This document shows positions 1 to 8,481 of a stretch of 19,142 nt of DNA, in pieces. This stretch comes from VGPI01 sp964482845 (lineage in GTDB: Bacteria > Cloacimonadota > Cloacimonadia > Cloacimonadales > Cloacimonadaceae). Both the position numbers and the translations under genes were made by a program. The stretch covers positions 1 through 19,142 of the forward strand of contig CAYZZE010000038.1 of NCBI GenBank assembly GCA_964482845.1, written 5' to 3'. Position 1 is the first letter of the stretch; each line of letters opens with the position of its first letter. A model generated the notes under the pieces. That model was not told the DNA's origin and searched no databases. It worked only from the letters and a program-made list of their open reading frames with translations.

Positions 1-5
1 AACGG

Positions 6-55
6 TCTTAGAGTTATTATTAGGGAGTTGCATTTACCCACTCGGTTTGAAAGAG
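6..55. repeat. Left copy of 50-base terminal inverted repeat
   Basis: These 50 bases are the exact reverse complement of 19093-19142 at the other end of the window. The similarity runs a little further inward: base 56 differs from its partner, 57-59 match, then the copies diverge. Read outward from the cluster, both copies begin GGCYCTCTTTCAAACCGAG. This could be the end of an insertion sequence or another dispersed repeat at which the assembled sequence stops. A GGCTCT-type start is reminiscent of ISL3-family ends, but no transposase lies in the window, so the identity is open. The inverted identity itself is read directly from the sequence. Confidence 0.9.
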
Positions 56-118
56 GGCCGTTTTTATGATCATCAGCGGCATCAGTGTTCCACCATGACT
101 GGGGATCAGGAATCTCTG

Positions 119-154
119 AAAAAAAAGACCGCCACAGGGGGATTAGCGGCGATC
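119..154 (-). terminator. Rho-independent terminator at the end of the dcw operon
   Basis: On the minus strand, 32 bases past the ftsZ stop, GATCGCCGC (154-146) pairs with GTGGCGGTC (135-127) across a 10-base loop. The 9-bp GC-rich stem includes two G-U pairs. It is followed at once by eight T (126-119). This is a textbook intrinsic terminator and marks ftsZ as the last gene of the transcript. Confidence 0.88.
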
Positions 155-185
155 TTTAGCGTTATGATTTCGGGGGAAACTTCTA

Positions 186-1370
186 TTAGTCGAGCGCTTT
201 CAGGAAAGATGGGACATCGGTCTGGCTAAGCGGGAAAATGGTGCTTTGTCCGGGGTTTTCCTTTGTTTCTTTGATCGGTCTGGTGGTGGAAGGACCTCCA
301 ATGGGAGTATTGTGGCTCAGATCAATGTTGATGAGGATATCTTCGATCTCCGAAATGCTACTTGATTCGACCTTGGGGGTCCTGGTAAGAGGGGAGACGT
401 AATTGCCACCATCTTTCCTTTTCAAACCGGTGGCAATGAGAGTGACCGCAAGTTTGCCGATCATCTTATCGTCGATCACCAGTCCTTGAATGATATTGGC
501 TGAGGTGCCGGTTTCATTGATGATAACTTCAGCAACTTCTTCAAATTCGGCGAGGGTCATATCCGGACCACCGGTAACATTGATCAGCATTGATTGACAG
601 CCCTGGAGATCGATATCGCTGAGGAGAGGATTTTTGATGGCTGCTCGGGCAGAATGGACGGCGCGGTTTTCACCTTCGGCAACACCTGTACCCATCAGCG
701 CATAGCCCATGTTCTGCATCACGGTCTGGACATCGGCAAAGTCCACGCTGATATAGCCGCTGATATTGATGATATCCGAGATTGCCTTGGCCGCGTCATA
801 GAGGACATGATCGGCTTTGTGAAAGGCGTCGAGGATGCTCAGTTCAGAGTAGATCTCCTTAATTTTTTCATTGGGAATCACGATGAGCGTATCGACATGC
901 TCGCTGAGGTTTCTGATGCCTTCCTCGGCGTTATCAGCCCGCTTTTTTCCTTCGGTTTGAAATGGCATGCTTACAATCCCCAAGGTGAGTATGCCCAGAT
1001 CGCGAGCGATTTTTGCCACGATGGGAGCACCTCCGGTTCCGGTGCCACCACCCATACCGGCAGTAACAAAAACCATATCCGCACCATCGAGATGACTTTT
1101 GATCTCATCTTTTGATTCCTCGGCGGCTTGTCTGCCTTTTTCAGGTTGGGCTCCACAACCCAAACCGCGGGTGAGACGTTTACCGAGTTGGAGCTTCATT
1201 TTTGCTCTGGATTTGTGCAGGTCTTTGATATCGGTATTGGCTACGATAAATTCGACGCCCTTCAATTCATTTGCGATCATGGTGTTCACGGCATTTCCAC
1301 CGGCGCCGCCGACGCCGATGACCTTGATGTTGGTTCCGATGATAGTTGGTTTTTCATCAAATTCGATCAT
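186..1370 (-). CDS. ftsZ: Cell division protein FtsZ
   Basis: This is the tubulin-like GTPase that forms the cytokinetic ring at mid-cell. The 394-residue length is normal. The N-terminal GTP-binding region has IGVGGAGGNAV at about 18-28, NTD at 45-47 and the signature loop GGGTGTG at 107-113. The T7 synergy loop, VDFADV at 209-214, supplies the two catalytic Asp residues. It is preceded by Ser where Asn is usual (NVDFADV in E. coli). A variable linker follows about residue 325, and the protein ends in DVPSFLKALD, a recognisable C-terminal peptide of the kind that binds FtsA. The start has a strong GGGGG ribosome-binding site four bases upstream. It lies 9 bases after ftsA and is the final gene before the terminator at 119-154. 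Intact; identification is certain. Confidence 0.98.
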   Translation of the reverse strand: MIEFDEKPTIIGTNIKVIGVGGAGGNAVNTMIANELKGVEFIVANTDIKDLHKSRAKMKLQLGKRLTRGLGCGAQPEKGRQAAEESKDEIKSHLDGADMVFVTAGMGGGTGTGGAPIVAKIARDLGILTLGIVSMPFQTEGKKRADNAEEGIRNLSEHVDTLIVIPNEKIKEIYSELSILDAFHKADHVLYDAAKAISDIINISGYISVDFADVQTVMQNMGYALMGTGVAEGENRAVHSARAAIKNPLLSDIDLQGCQSMLINVTGGPDMTLAEFEEVAEVIINETGTSANIIQGLVIDDKMIGKLAVTLIATGLKRKDGGNYVSPLTRTPKVESSSISEIEDILINIDLSHNTPIGGPSTTRPIKETKENPGQSTIFPLSQTDVPSFLKALD

Positions 1371-1379
1371 GATTCCCCC

Positions 1380-2654
1380 TTATGTAACGATGTCTTTTAT
1401 GAATTTCTTAGTTATCTCGATGAGGTTTATGCCTTGTCCGCTCTTAAATGTGGAGGGACTGCTTTTACCATCCTGGATATCTTCCATCGCATATCTGAGC
1501 AGACCGACCGCCGTGGCAAAAGAGGGATCTTCGAGACGGAGAGTGGTTCCAATAAAGCCGTTGATATTGGGTTCTGCTGTCTTGACATGCATATTGAAAG
1601 TGTCGGCGATGAGCGTATCGATCTCTTTAAGGTGTGACATCCCGCCGGTCAAGACCACTCCGGCAGTGATAAGTTCGGTCGGAACCACAGTTACTGTTTC
1701 ATTGTAACAAAGGGCAAGTATATCGTCCAGACGATGCTGGATGATCTGGCTAATCAGGTATTGTGATTTGGATACACCGGCTCTACCGCTGATCCCCTCA
1801 ACATTGACCACTTTGTCCTTGCTGGCGCGATCAGCAAGAGCGATCCCATAATCGCTCTTGAGCAATTCAGCATTGGCTATAGTGGTCTTCAAACCGATCG
1901 CCAGGTCACGGGATACGGCATTTCCCGCCATGGGGACGACGACAAGTTTGACGATCGTTCCCTTGTTATATAAAGCCAGATCACAGGTTCCGCCGCCAAA
2001 ATCCATAAGCAGACAACCAAGATTCTTTTCATCGTCGGTCAGCACCGCCTGGCTAACCGCCATATGGTTAAGAACAAAATTATCTGCTTCGATCTGATAA
2101 CCGGCGAGTTCGATACATTTGGTGATGTTTCGCAGCGAATTGATATCGGCAAAAACGCTTAATACGTGTGCGGTGAGGTGAAAACCATTCATATTTACCG
2201 GGTTCCGGATGTCGCACTGCCCGTCGATCTCAAAACTCTGTGGTATTCCATGCAGAATTCTGAGACGATCAAAGCCCTTTTGGATCTTCAAACTCTTCTT
2301 GGCATCCTCAATGACCTGTTCCACATGCTCCAACAATATCTCGCCTGGTTCATTGGTATGCGAACCGGGGATCGATATCCTGCCCACACTTTCGTGGGTC
2401 TTGATATGCTCGCCGCTGATATTGGCATAGATGTTCCCTGCTTTGCATTTGGCGTTTTGTTCGGCTTCGGATATGGCACGTTTGAGGCAGGAAGACACAG
2501 CTTCGATATCTTTTACGATGCCTTTGTCCATGCCGTCCATACGGCTTTCGCCGATGCCTTTGATCTCAATTTCTAAATTCCGTGCACAAGCGGCGATTAC
2601 TACTCTCACATTGGAGGAGCCGATATCCAGGGCGGTGATGATCTGCTGTTTCAT
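1380..2654 (-). CDS. ftsA: Cell division protein FtsA
   Basis: FtsA is the actin-like ATPase that anchors FtsZ filaments to the inner membrane and recruits later division proteins. The 424 residues carry the phosphate-1 loop DIGSSNVRVVIA (10-21), phosphate-2 DFGGGTCDLALY (218-229) and adenosine loop GVVLTGGMSHL (332-342). The 1C subdomain specific to FtsA would cover about 85-165. The C-terminus (NLIEITKKFIKDIV, about 410-423) alternates hydrophobic and basic residues as expected of the amphipathic membrane-targeting helix. It starts one base after the ftsQ stop, with AGGA seven bases upstream, and is followed nine bases later by ftsZ, the classic ftsQ-ftsA-ftsZ order. Confidence 0.97.
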   Translation of the reverse strand: MKQQIITALDIGSSNVRVVIAACARNLEIEIKGIGESRMDGMDKGIVKDIEAVSSCLKRAISEAEQNAKCKAGNIYANISGEHIKTHESVGRISIPGSHTNEPGEILLEHVEQVIEDAKKSLKIQKGFDRLRILHGIPQSFEIDGQCDIRNPVNMNGFHLTAHVLSVFADINSLRNITKCIELAGYQIEADNFVLNHMAVSQAVLTDDEKNLGCLLMDFGGGTCDLALYNKGTIVKLVVVPMAGNAVSRDLAIGLKTTIANAELLKSDYGIALADRASKDKVVNVEGISGRAGVSKSQYLISQIIQHRLDDILALCYNETVTVVPTELITAGVVLTGGMSHLKEIDTLIADTFNMHVKTAEPNINGFIGTTLRLEDPSFATAVGLLRYAMEDIQDGKSSPSTFKSGQGINLIEITKKFIKDIVT

Positions 2655-2655
2655 A

Positions 2656-3414
2656 TCATTTTCCTGCCTTTACCACTACTTGGTTTTTGAACCGGAGGTC
2701 AACCAGGGAATTGCGATCGATCCCTCCATTGTCTTGCACAAACATATAGCGTTCGAGTCGTTTACGGATATTATCATCACTTACGATCACCCGGGTTCCA
2801 TAACGGGCATCTATAAAGTGAACTACGTCGTCCACGACATAATACTCGGAGACATACTGGCCGAATTCCGGATAATCGGCTACAATGCATTGATGAGTGT
2901 CAATGATCTTGACTATCGGTGCTTGGGAAAGAATCGATCCGGGTTTTAGTTTTTCATCGGGCACAAAACTCTGAACAATCGGGAGGTCTTCGCTATGGAT
3001 CAGGCCGGTCTTTTCAAGCACTATGCCATTATGGTCAATAGGATGCAGATTGCCTTCCGCGCTTTTGATGTATAAAAAGCCCTGCCGCTCGGTGATGCGG
3101 ATCAGCAGCGAACGCATCAACCGCTTGTGGATCGTGACTTTATCTATCCTCGCAATGCTTTTCAAGGAATCGAGTATAGGTTTGGTATCCAAAGCAACCA
3201 GGTTTTTTCCCAGACAGGATTTACTCAAGTCGAGCACAGTGGATTCCTTAATATACTGATTACCTCTTACCTGGATTTTTTCGATATCAAACCAGGACAG
3301 GTTGATAAGTAGGTTATAAATCCCTATGAAAGCGGCAGATAGACACAGTAATACCATAGCAAAGATCAGACAGTAGCGGCTGTGTCCGCGGCGTTTCTTA
3401 GAGCTCTTTCGCAT
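2656..3414 (-). CDS. ftsQ: Cell division protein FtsQ (DivIB), POTRA domain
   Basis: FtsQ is a bitopic inner-membrane protein that connects early and late divisome proteins. The 252 residues show a basic cytoplasmic start (RKSSKKRRGHSR) and one membrane span at about 14-37. A POTRA-like region follows, beginning FDIEKIQVRGNQYI at about 42 and including the typical R..ITERQGFLYI segment near 106-117. A beta-rich C-terminal domain completes it. The assignment rests on architecture and position before ftsA, because the family is poorly conserved in sequence. It has an AAGG site seven bases before the ATG and lies 62 bases after murC. In many clusters murB and ddl occupy this point, but they are absent here. 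Confidence 0.92.
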   Translation of the reverse strand: MRKSSKKRRGHSRYCLIFAMVLLCLSAAFIGIYNLLINLSWFDIEKIQVRGNQYIKESTVLDLSKSCLGKNLVALDTKPILDSLKSIARIDKVTIHKRLMRSLLIRITERQGFLYIKSAEGNLHPIDHNGIVLEKTGLIHSEDLPIVQSFVPDEKLKPGSILSQAPIVKIIDTHQCIVADYPEFGQYVSEYYVVDDVVHFIDARYGTRVIVSDDNIRKRLERYMFVQDNGGIDRNSLVDLRFKNQVVVKAGK

Positions 3415-3444
3415 TTCATTACCTTCTTATCATTCAATGTATTA

Positions 3445-3480
3445 CGCTTCTTAAGCGGAAATATGATATCCGTATATCAT
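3445..3480 (-). other. Two small hairpins in the murC-ftsQ gap
   Basis: The only sizeable gap low in the operon holds two perfect inverted repeats. ATGATAT/ATATCAT with a 4-base loop (3463-3480) overlaps the murC stop codon. CGCTT/AAGCG with a 3-base loop (3445-3457) follows it. There is no T-run, so this is not an intrinsic terminator. It might slow the polymerase, protect the mRNA end, or mark an old deletion junction. Function is unproven. Confidence 0.45.
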
Positions 3481-4895
3481 GACTCTAATTGGCTATGAAT
3501 TTTGGGTTTAGTGATTGTGTCAACACATTTTTGTAGCTCAGCAAATATTTTTTCGCCTGCCTGCCAGATATTGCCGGCGCCCATAGTGATCAAGATGTCT
3601 CCTGGGCGCAGCAAATCAAGCGTTTGAGAAACGATATCTTCGTTATTTTCGATCAAATTGACTCCGTGATGCCCGGATTTGACGGCAACATCGGCGATCA
3701 TTTTGGCATCAATGCCCGGGATGGGTAGTTCGCGAGCGGGATAGATCGGTGCGATAAGTAGCAGGTCGCAGGAAAAGAACGCACAGCCGAACTGCTCATA
3801 CAGGTCTCTCGTCCTGGAATACAAGTGAGGTTGGAACAGGGTAACAATACGTCGTTTGGTGGCTTCCTTGAATCCCTCAAGAGTGGCGATGATCTCGTTT
3901 GGGTGATGAGCGTAATCGTCATAGACGGTAATGCCTTGAGCTTCACCTTTGAGTTCGCAACGGCGATAGACGCCATTGAATTCCGAGAGTCCATCCCGAA
4001 TGTGGTTAAAGGGGATGTCCAGTTCCAAACCGATTCCGACGGCAAGCATTGAATTCAGGATATTATGTCTGCCATTAACCTTCATCCTGATCCTGCCGAG
4101 TTTGTATCCTTTGTAGTGAACATCATATTCCGCGGTGAAATCCTTCATTTTGATGTTCAACGCCTGGATGTCCGCTTGTCTCGAAAAGCCGTAGGTAATC
4201 ACTTTCTTATTGATACGAGGCAGGATGGCCTGGACTCCGGGATCCTGAAGACAAGCAATGACGCAGCCGAAGAATGGGACTTTGTTGGCATACTCAATAA
4301 AAGCACCCTTGATGTCATCTAAGTTGCGGTAACAATCCAAATGATCGAGATCTACATTGGTGATGCCGGCGATGATGGGTGTCAAACTGAGGAAAGAATG
4401 GTCATATTCATCTGCTTCCACGATGATGTATTGGCCAGATCCCATGACGTTGTTTGATCCAAAATTTTTTACTTTGCCGCCAACGATGATAGTCGGATGC
4501 AGACCCGCGGCTTCCAAGACCATTCCTGCCATGGAAGTGGTGGTTGTTTTGCCATGGGTTCCGGAGATGCCGATACTAAAACTCATTCTGGTAATCTCAG
4601 CCAGCATTTCGGCACGGCGGATCACTTGTATATTGAGCGCTCGAGCGGCTTGGAACTCGGGATTGTCGTTTTTGACGGCTGATGAGATCACCACAACATC
4701 GGCATCTTTGATGCACTTGGGGTCGTGTCCTTCCCATACCGGGATGCCAATGCTTTCCAGATGGGCGGTAACATCGGTTTTCTTGAGATCGGACCCAGAG
4801 ATATCAAATCCTTGATTGTGCAGAAATTCGGCAATCCCGGACATGCCGATGCCACCTATACCGACAAAATGGATGCGCTGCGTCCTTCCTAACAT
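3477..4895 (-). CDS. murC: UDP-N-acetylmuramate--L-alanine ligase (MurC)
   Basis: MurC is the cytoplasmic ATP-dependent ligase that adds L-alanine to UDP-MurNAc, the first step of stem peptide synthesis. The 472-residue protein has the N-terminal Rossmann-type UDP-binding start HFVGIGGIGMSGIAEFL (9-25). The Mur-ligase P-loop is GISGTHGKTTTTS (109-121). EADEYDHSFL (about 160-169) and the C-terminal domain motif DDYAHHPNEI (326-335) complete the family pattern. Length is normal for MurC. It has one of the strongest ribosome-binding sites of the cluster (GGGAGGA just before the ATG) and overlaps the end of murG by seven bases, so translation is probably coupled. No murB follows it. Confidence 0.97.
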   Translation of the reverse strand: MLGRTQRIHFVGIGGIGMSGIAEFLHNQGFDISGSDLKKTDVTAHLESIGIPVWEGHDPKCIKDADVVVISSAVKNDNPEFQAARALNIQVIRRAEMLAEITRMSFSIGISGTHGKTTTTSMAGMVLEAAGLHPTIIVGGKVKNFGSNNVMGSGQYIIVEADEYDHSFLSLTPIIAGITNVDLDHLDCYRNLDDIKGAFIEYANKVPFFGCVIACLQDPGVQAILPRINKKVITYGFSRQADIQALNIKMKDFTAEYDVHYKGYKLGRIRMKVNGRHNILNSMLAVGIGLELDIPFNHIRDGLSEFNGVYRRCELKGEAQGITVYDDYAHHPNEIIATLEGFKEATKRRIVTLFQPHLYSRTRDLYEQFGCAFFSCDLLLIAPIYPARELPIPGIDAKMIADVAVKSGHHGVNLIENNEDIVSQTLDLLRPGDILITMGAGNIWQAGEKIFAELQKCVDTITKPKIHSQLES

Positions 4896-5971
4896 ATATC
4901 CTCCCTACGTTCGATGTGATGCTCAATGGTGGCGGCAATATCTGCCGATGCGGTATTTGGAGGTAGTTTTTCCAAAGCATCCCGCAATGACTGACGTTTC
5001 TCGGTCAATTCGATGATGGCTTTCGTCAGGGCAGCCGGATTTAAGCGATTTTGTTCTATCATCAATGCAAAGCCCTTGCTCTGCTGTTCAAAGGCGTTCC
5101 AGTATTGGTGATTGGCGGCGGAAGAGGGTAAAGGAATCAGGATCGAAGGGCATTTGGCGACTTCGAGTTCCGCCAAAGTTATGGCACCTGCCCGAGTTAT
5201 AGCGATATGGGCATGCATCATAAAACTGGGCAAAACACGATTAAAATCAAAAAGATATATCTGAGGGTGATTGGAATACTTATCCGCGTATCTGCGATAA
5301 GTGATCTTTCCCGTCTGCCAGATAAGGTCATATCCCAAGTCCACGATCTGTTCCACGCAGGAATCCACGCAATCGTTAATGACGGCTGAACCCTGACTAC
5401 CTCCGCTGATGAGGATCTTGGGTCTATGAGCACTGAGGCCGTAAACCTCCCAATTCATGTCCTCTTTGATAAAAAGATGATTGCATATGGGAGTTCCTAC
5501 CATTTGATTATTGGATCGCCTGAGAAATTGTTGCGCTCTGTCCCAACTAATAAAGACGACTTTGGCATATTTGGCAAGGTATCTGACGGTGAGGCCGGGA
5601 TAACTATTGCTTTCGTGCAGAAACAGTGGAATACGAGCCCATAATGCAGCGAGCGCAATAGGTCCGCTTATGTATGAACCGGTGCAGAGAACGGCATCGG
5701 GACCAATCTGACGGATGATTCTGCGACACTCAAAGATGCTTTTAGCGAGTAGATATCCAAAGCGCAAATGAGCCACTGTCAGTTTGCGATGCAGTTTTTG
5801 CACCCTAATGGCGTGGAAGGGGTAGTGACGGTCATTGACGAGCCGTTCCTCCAAACTATCGGCATTACCTACGAAATGGGGTTCCCATCCGTTTGCCGAC
5901 ATGGCTGATGCGATCGCAAGGGCTGGTATTATATGGCCACCAGTTCCACCTGCACCGAATACTATCTTCAT
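4889..5971 (-). CDS. murG: Lipid II synthase MurG (UDP-GlcNAc transferase)
   Basis: MurG is a peripheral inner-membrane GT-B glycosyltransferase that moves GlcNAc from UDP-GlcNAc onto lipid I to give lipid II. The 360-residue protein has the first glycine-rich loop GAGGTGGHIIPALAIA (6-21). The second is SGGSQGS at 189-195. The donor-binding motif TRAGAITLAELE is at 259-270 and the PLPSSAANHQYWNA segment at 280-293. The start codon overlaps the ftsW stop by four bases (ATGA), and its end overlaps murC by seven. All family signatures are present and there is no sign of damage. Confidence 0.97.
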   Translation of the reverse strand: MKIVFGAGGTGGHIIPALAIASAMSANGWEPHFVGNADSLEERLVNDRHYPFHAIRVQKLHRKLTVAHLRFGYLLAKSIFECRRIIRQIGPDAVLCTGSYISGPIALAALWARIPLFLHESNSYPGLTVRYLAKYAKVVFISWDRAQQFLRRSNNQMVGTPICNHLFIKEDMNWEVYGLSAHRPKILISGGSQGSAVINDCVDSCVEQIVDLGYDLIWQTGKITYRRYADKYSNHPQIYLFDFNRVLPSFMMHAHIAITRAGAITLAELEVAKCPSILIPLPSSAANHQYWNAFEQQSKGFALMIEQNRLNPAALTKAIIELTEKRQSLRDALEKLPPNTASADIAATIEHHIERREDIC

Positions 5972-7095
5972 AGCGTCTTCCGTTTGGCGCTCATATTGAG
6001 GACCATTCCTACTGACAGAGAGTCGATCATATATGCCGAACCCCCGTAACTGATAAATGGAAGCGTATTACCGGTAGGAGGTAGGATGGACATCGACACG
6101 CCCATATTAACCAATGCATTGATGTAAATATTCATCGCCAATCCGGCAGCAAGATACACAAGGAATGGCTTATCCTGCCGGTGAGAAACCCTGAGCATTT
6201 TAAAAAAGAGTAATGACTGTAAAAATAACACGATTAAGGCGCCCCAGTAGCCAAATTGCTCACCGATGATCGTATAGACATAATCCGTTCGCACCTCCGG
6301 TAAATAGAAGTGTTTGGCTCTGCCCCTGGAAATGCCCGTTCCTTCCAACCCGCCGCTGGTCAAAGCGGTTATACTTTCCTTTACCTGATGTTCGAGATCA
6401 CTCGAGATAGTGACACTGTCATCTCTGATAAAAAGAGCGTATTTTCGATAAACGGTTATCCTCTCGCTTCGATAAGAAGGGCCGTATTTGATGATCCCGA
6501 TTCCCGCAATCAAACACAGTACCACCATGGACAGCACGAATCGTTTGCGTATTCCAGCGTAAAACAACATTCCAATGATAGTCAAACCACTGATCACAAT
6601 CGTGCTGAGGTGTCGTTCAAGGATAATCAGGATGAACATGACCAAAGTAACTATGATCGGAACAAGTAGGTTTTTTAGGAATTGACCCATTTTTTCCGTT
6701 TTGAGAAAATCCTGCTTCTTGTCCAGCCAGTGAGCATAGAGAAATATGATTGCAAAGCGAGCCAAGAAACTGGGCTGGAAACCCCAGATGCGCCTGGTGG
6801 CACCTTTGACAGTGACCCCCCTGACCAGAACGGCTACCAATAGTACAACCGAAATCAACAACAGCAGTAGCCAGAACTTACGGAATTTCATCAGATTGGG
6901 AAAGTAAAGAGTAAACAGCACCAACAGCATCGAGCCCACAAAAAAGAATAACTGACGATAGAAAAACGTGAGAGACTGCAGGACAGAACTAATATCGAGC
7001 ATGACGAGCAATCCGATCACCGCCAGAATCAGATAGGCAAAAAATATGTATCGGTCAAAATCGACGACATAGGATTGGGTCCTAGTTTTTCTCAT
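5968..7095 (-). CDS. ftsW: Septal peptidoglycan glycosyltransferase FtsW
   Basis: FtsW is the SEDS-family membrane enzyme that polymerises lipid II at the septum with its partner FtsI. The 375 residues contain about ten hydrophobic spans. The SEDS region FYLPEVRTDYVYTIIGEQ (263-280) includes Asp271, at the position of the essential catalytic Asp. The last-helix motif GNTLPFISYGGSAYMID (342-358) is also clear. The usual QPSE motif reads QPSFLAR (107-113), so the conserved Glu is replaced by Phe; the codon is plainly TTC in the sequence. The start overlaps murD by 14 bases, with GAGG just ahead of it. Position between murD and murG argues for FtsW over RodA. Confidence 0.95.
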   Translation of the reverse strand: MRKTRTQSYVVDFDRYIFFAYLILAVIGLLVMLDISSVLQSLTFFYRQLFFFVGSMLLVLFTLYFPNLMKFRKFWLLLLLISVVLLVAVLVRGVTVKGATRRIWGFQPSFLARFAIIFLYAHWLDKKQDFLKTEKMGQFLKNLLVPIIVTLVMFILIILERHLSTIVISGLTIIGMLFYAGIRKRFVLSMVVLCLIAGIGIIKYGPSYRSERITVYRKYALFIRDDSVTISSDLEHQVKESITALTSGGLEGTGISRGRAKHFYLPEVRTDYVYTIIGEQFGYWGALIVLFLQSLLFFKMLRVSHRQDKPFLVYLAAGLAMNIYINALVNMGVSMSILPPTGNTLPFISYGGSAYMIDSLSVGMVLNMSAKRKTL

Positions 7096-8440
7096 ATTCC
7101 TCGGCTATCTGGTTGACTATTTGCTTATATACTTCTCCCCGGTGTTCAAAATTGCGGAAATGGTCAAAACTGGCACAAGCGGGAGACAGCACAATATTAT
7201 CGCCGATGTCGGAGTCCTCAAAAGCGTGCCGTACGCAGCGCTCAAAACTCTCTTCACATAGAAGCGGGACTTTGCCCAGCCAAGTTTGCCGCATTCGATC
7301 AAGTGTGGCACCGGTGATATAGACCTTGATGGCTTTAGTGGTCAATATATCGGTCAGGACAGAAAAATCTTCGCCTTTATCGGATCCGCCCATAATGATT
7401 CTGATCGGTTTATCGAATGACAGCAGTGCATTTTTGACTGAATCGGTATTGGTGGCTTTGGAATCGTTGTAAAAAGTAATGCCGTTAATCGTGCGAACCA
7501 TTTCCAGCCGATGGTTGAGGGGACGGAAACTGGTGATCGCCTGTAGCGCTTCTTCCATCCGATTCACCATAACATCAACAGCCAGTAGTGCTGCCATGGC
7601 ATTACTGTAATTGTGAGGACCACGGATGCCGAGATTGTATTTTGATAATTGGTAGGTATCATAGATATGGATAAAGACATCATTCATCCAAGCATCAACG
7701 CCATGATTGTCGTAACGATGAGAGGAAAAGAACATCTTACGCGATCTGATACGCTCGAGACCTGACATTATCACGTCATCATTTCTGTTGAGGATAGCGT
7801 AATCGTTTTCGTTTTGGTTCTCAAAAATCCGGAATTTGGATGCAGCATAATGAGAGAAGGATCTGTATCTGTTTAGATGATCAGGCGTGATATTCAACAG
7901 TACACTGACGTCGGGATGGAACGTATCGATCAGATCCAATTGGAAACTGCTCACCTCGAGTACGAGTATTTGATATCCGGCTTCTTCGATGGGAAATCCA
8001 CTCACCGCGTCGCCTATGTTTCCGGCGAGCAAACTCCTATACCCCAATCTGCTCAGGATGTGATAAATCAAACTCGAAGTAGTGCTTTTTCCATTGGATC
8101 CGGTGATGGCGATCACTTTGCTGTCCGGGGACTTGATCTGATATGCAAATTCGATCTCGCTGATTATCTTGATGCCTGCTTCTCTCCCTTTGTCGATGAT
8201 CGGAATGTCCAAAGGGATGCCGGGACTGACAATCCAAGTGTCACAAGCGAGCAAGCGGTCGGTATGTTCTCCGAATTCACATTCAAAGTCACATTTCAAA
8301 GTATTGCTTCCGTTGATCTTATCCATAGTACTTACGTCGCTAAGAAATGCCTGACCGCCAAGTGCTTTGATCTTGTAAGCGGCAGCAATCCCGCTCTTGG
8401 CTAAGCCCAAAATGCCGTATTTCGTTTTCTGATCGAACAT
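7082..8440 (-). CDS. murD: UDP-MurNAc-L-alanine--D-glutamate ligase (MurD)
   Basis: MurD is the cytoplasmic ligase that adds D-glutamate to UDP-MurNAc-L-Ala. The 452-residue length is typical. The N-terminal domain begins YGILGLAKSGIAAA (8-21). The Mur P-loop is AITGSNGKSTTSS (111-123). NITPDHLNRY in the central domain and FYNDSKATNTDSV near residue 325 are characteristic of MurD, as is the C-terminal GGSDKGEDF. The start has GAGG seven bases upstream, in a 41-base gap after mraY. The 3' end overlaps ftsW by 14 bases. Confidence 0.97.
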   Translation of the reverse strand: MFDQKTKYGILGLAKSGIAAAYKIKALGGQAFLSDVSTMDKINGSNTLKCDFECEFGEHTDRLLACDTWIVSPGIPLDIPIIDKGREAGIKIISEIEFAYQIKSPDSKVIAITGSNGKSTTSSLIYHILSRLGYRSLLAGNIGDAVSGFPIEEAGYQILVLEVSSFQLDLIDTFHPDVSVLLNITPDHLNRYRSFSHYAASKFRIFENQNENDYAILNRNDDVIMSGLERIRSRKMFFSSHRYDNHGVDAWMNDVFIHIYDTYQLSKYNLGIRGPHNYSNAMAALLAVDVMVNRMEEALQAITSFRPLNHRLEMVRTINGITFYNDSKATNTDSVKNALLSFDKPIRIIMGGSDKGEDFSVLTDILTTKAIKVYITGATLDRMRQTWLGKVPLLCEESFERCVRHAFEDSDIGDNIVLSPACASFDHFRNFEHRGEVYKQIVNQIAEEYEKN

Positions 8441-8481
8441 TACTATTCCTCTTGTTTTTTCTTCACAAATGCTATACTAAA

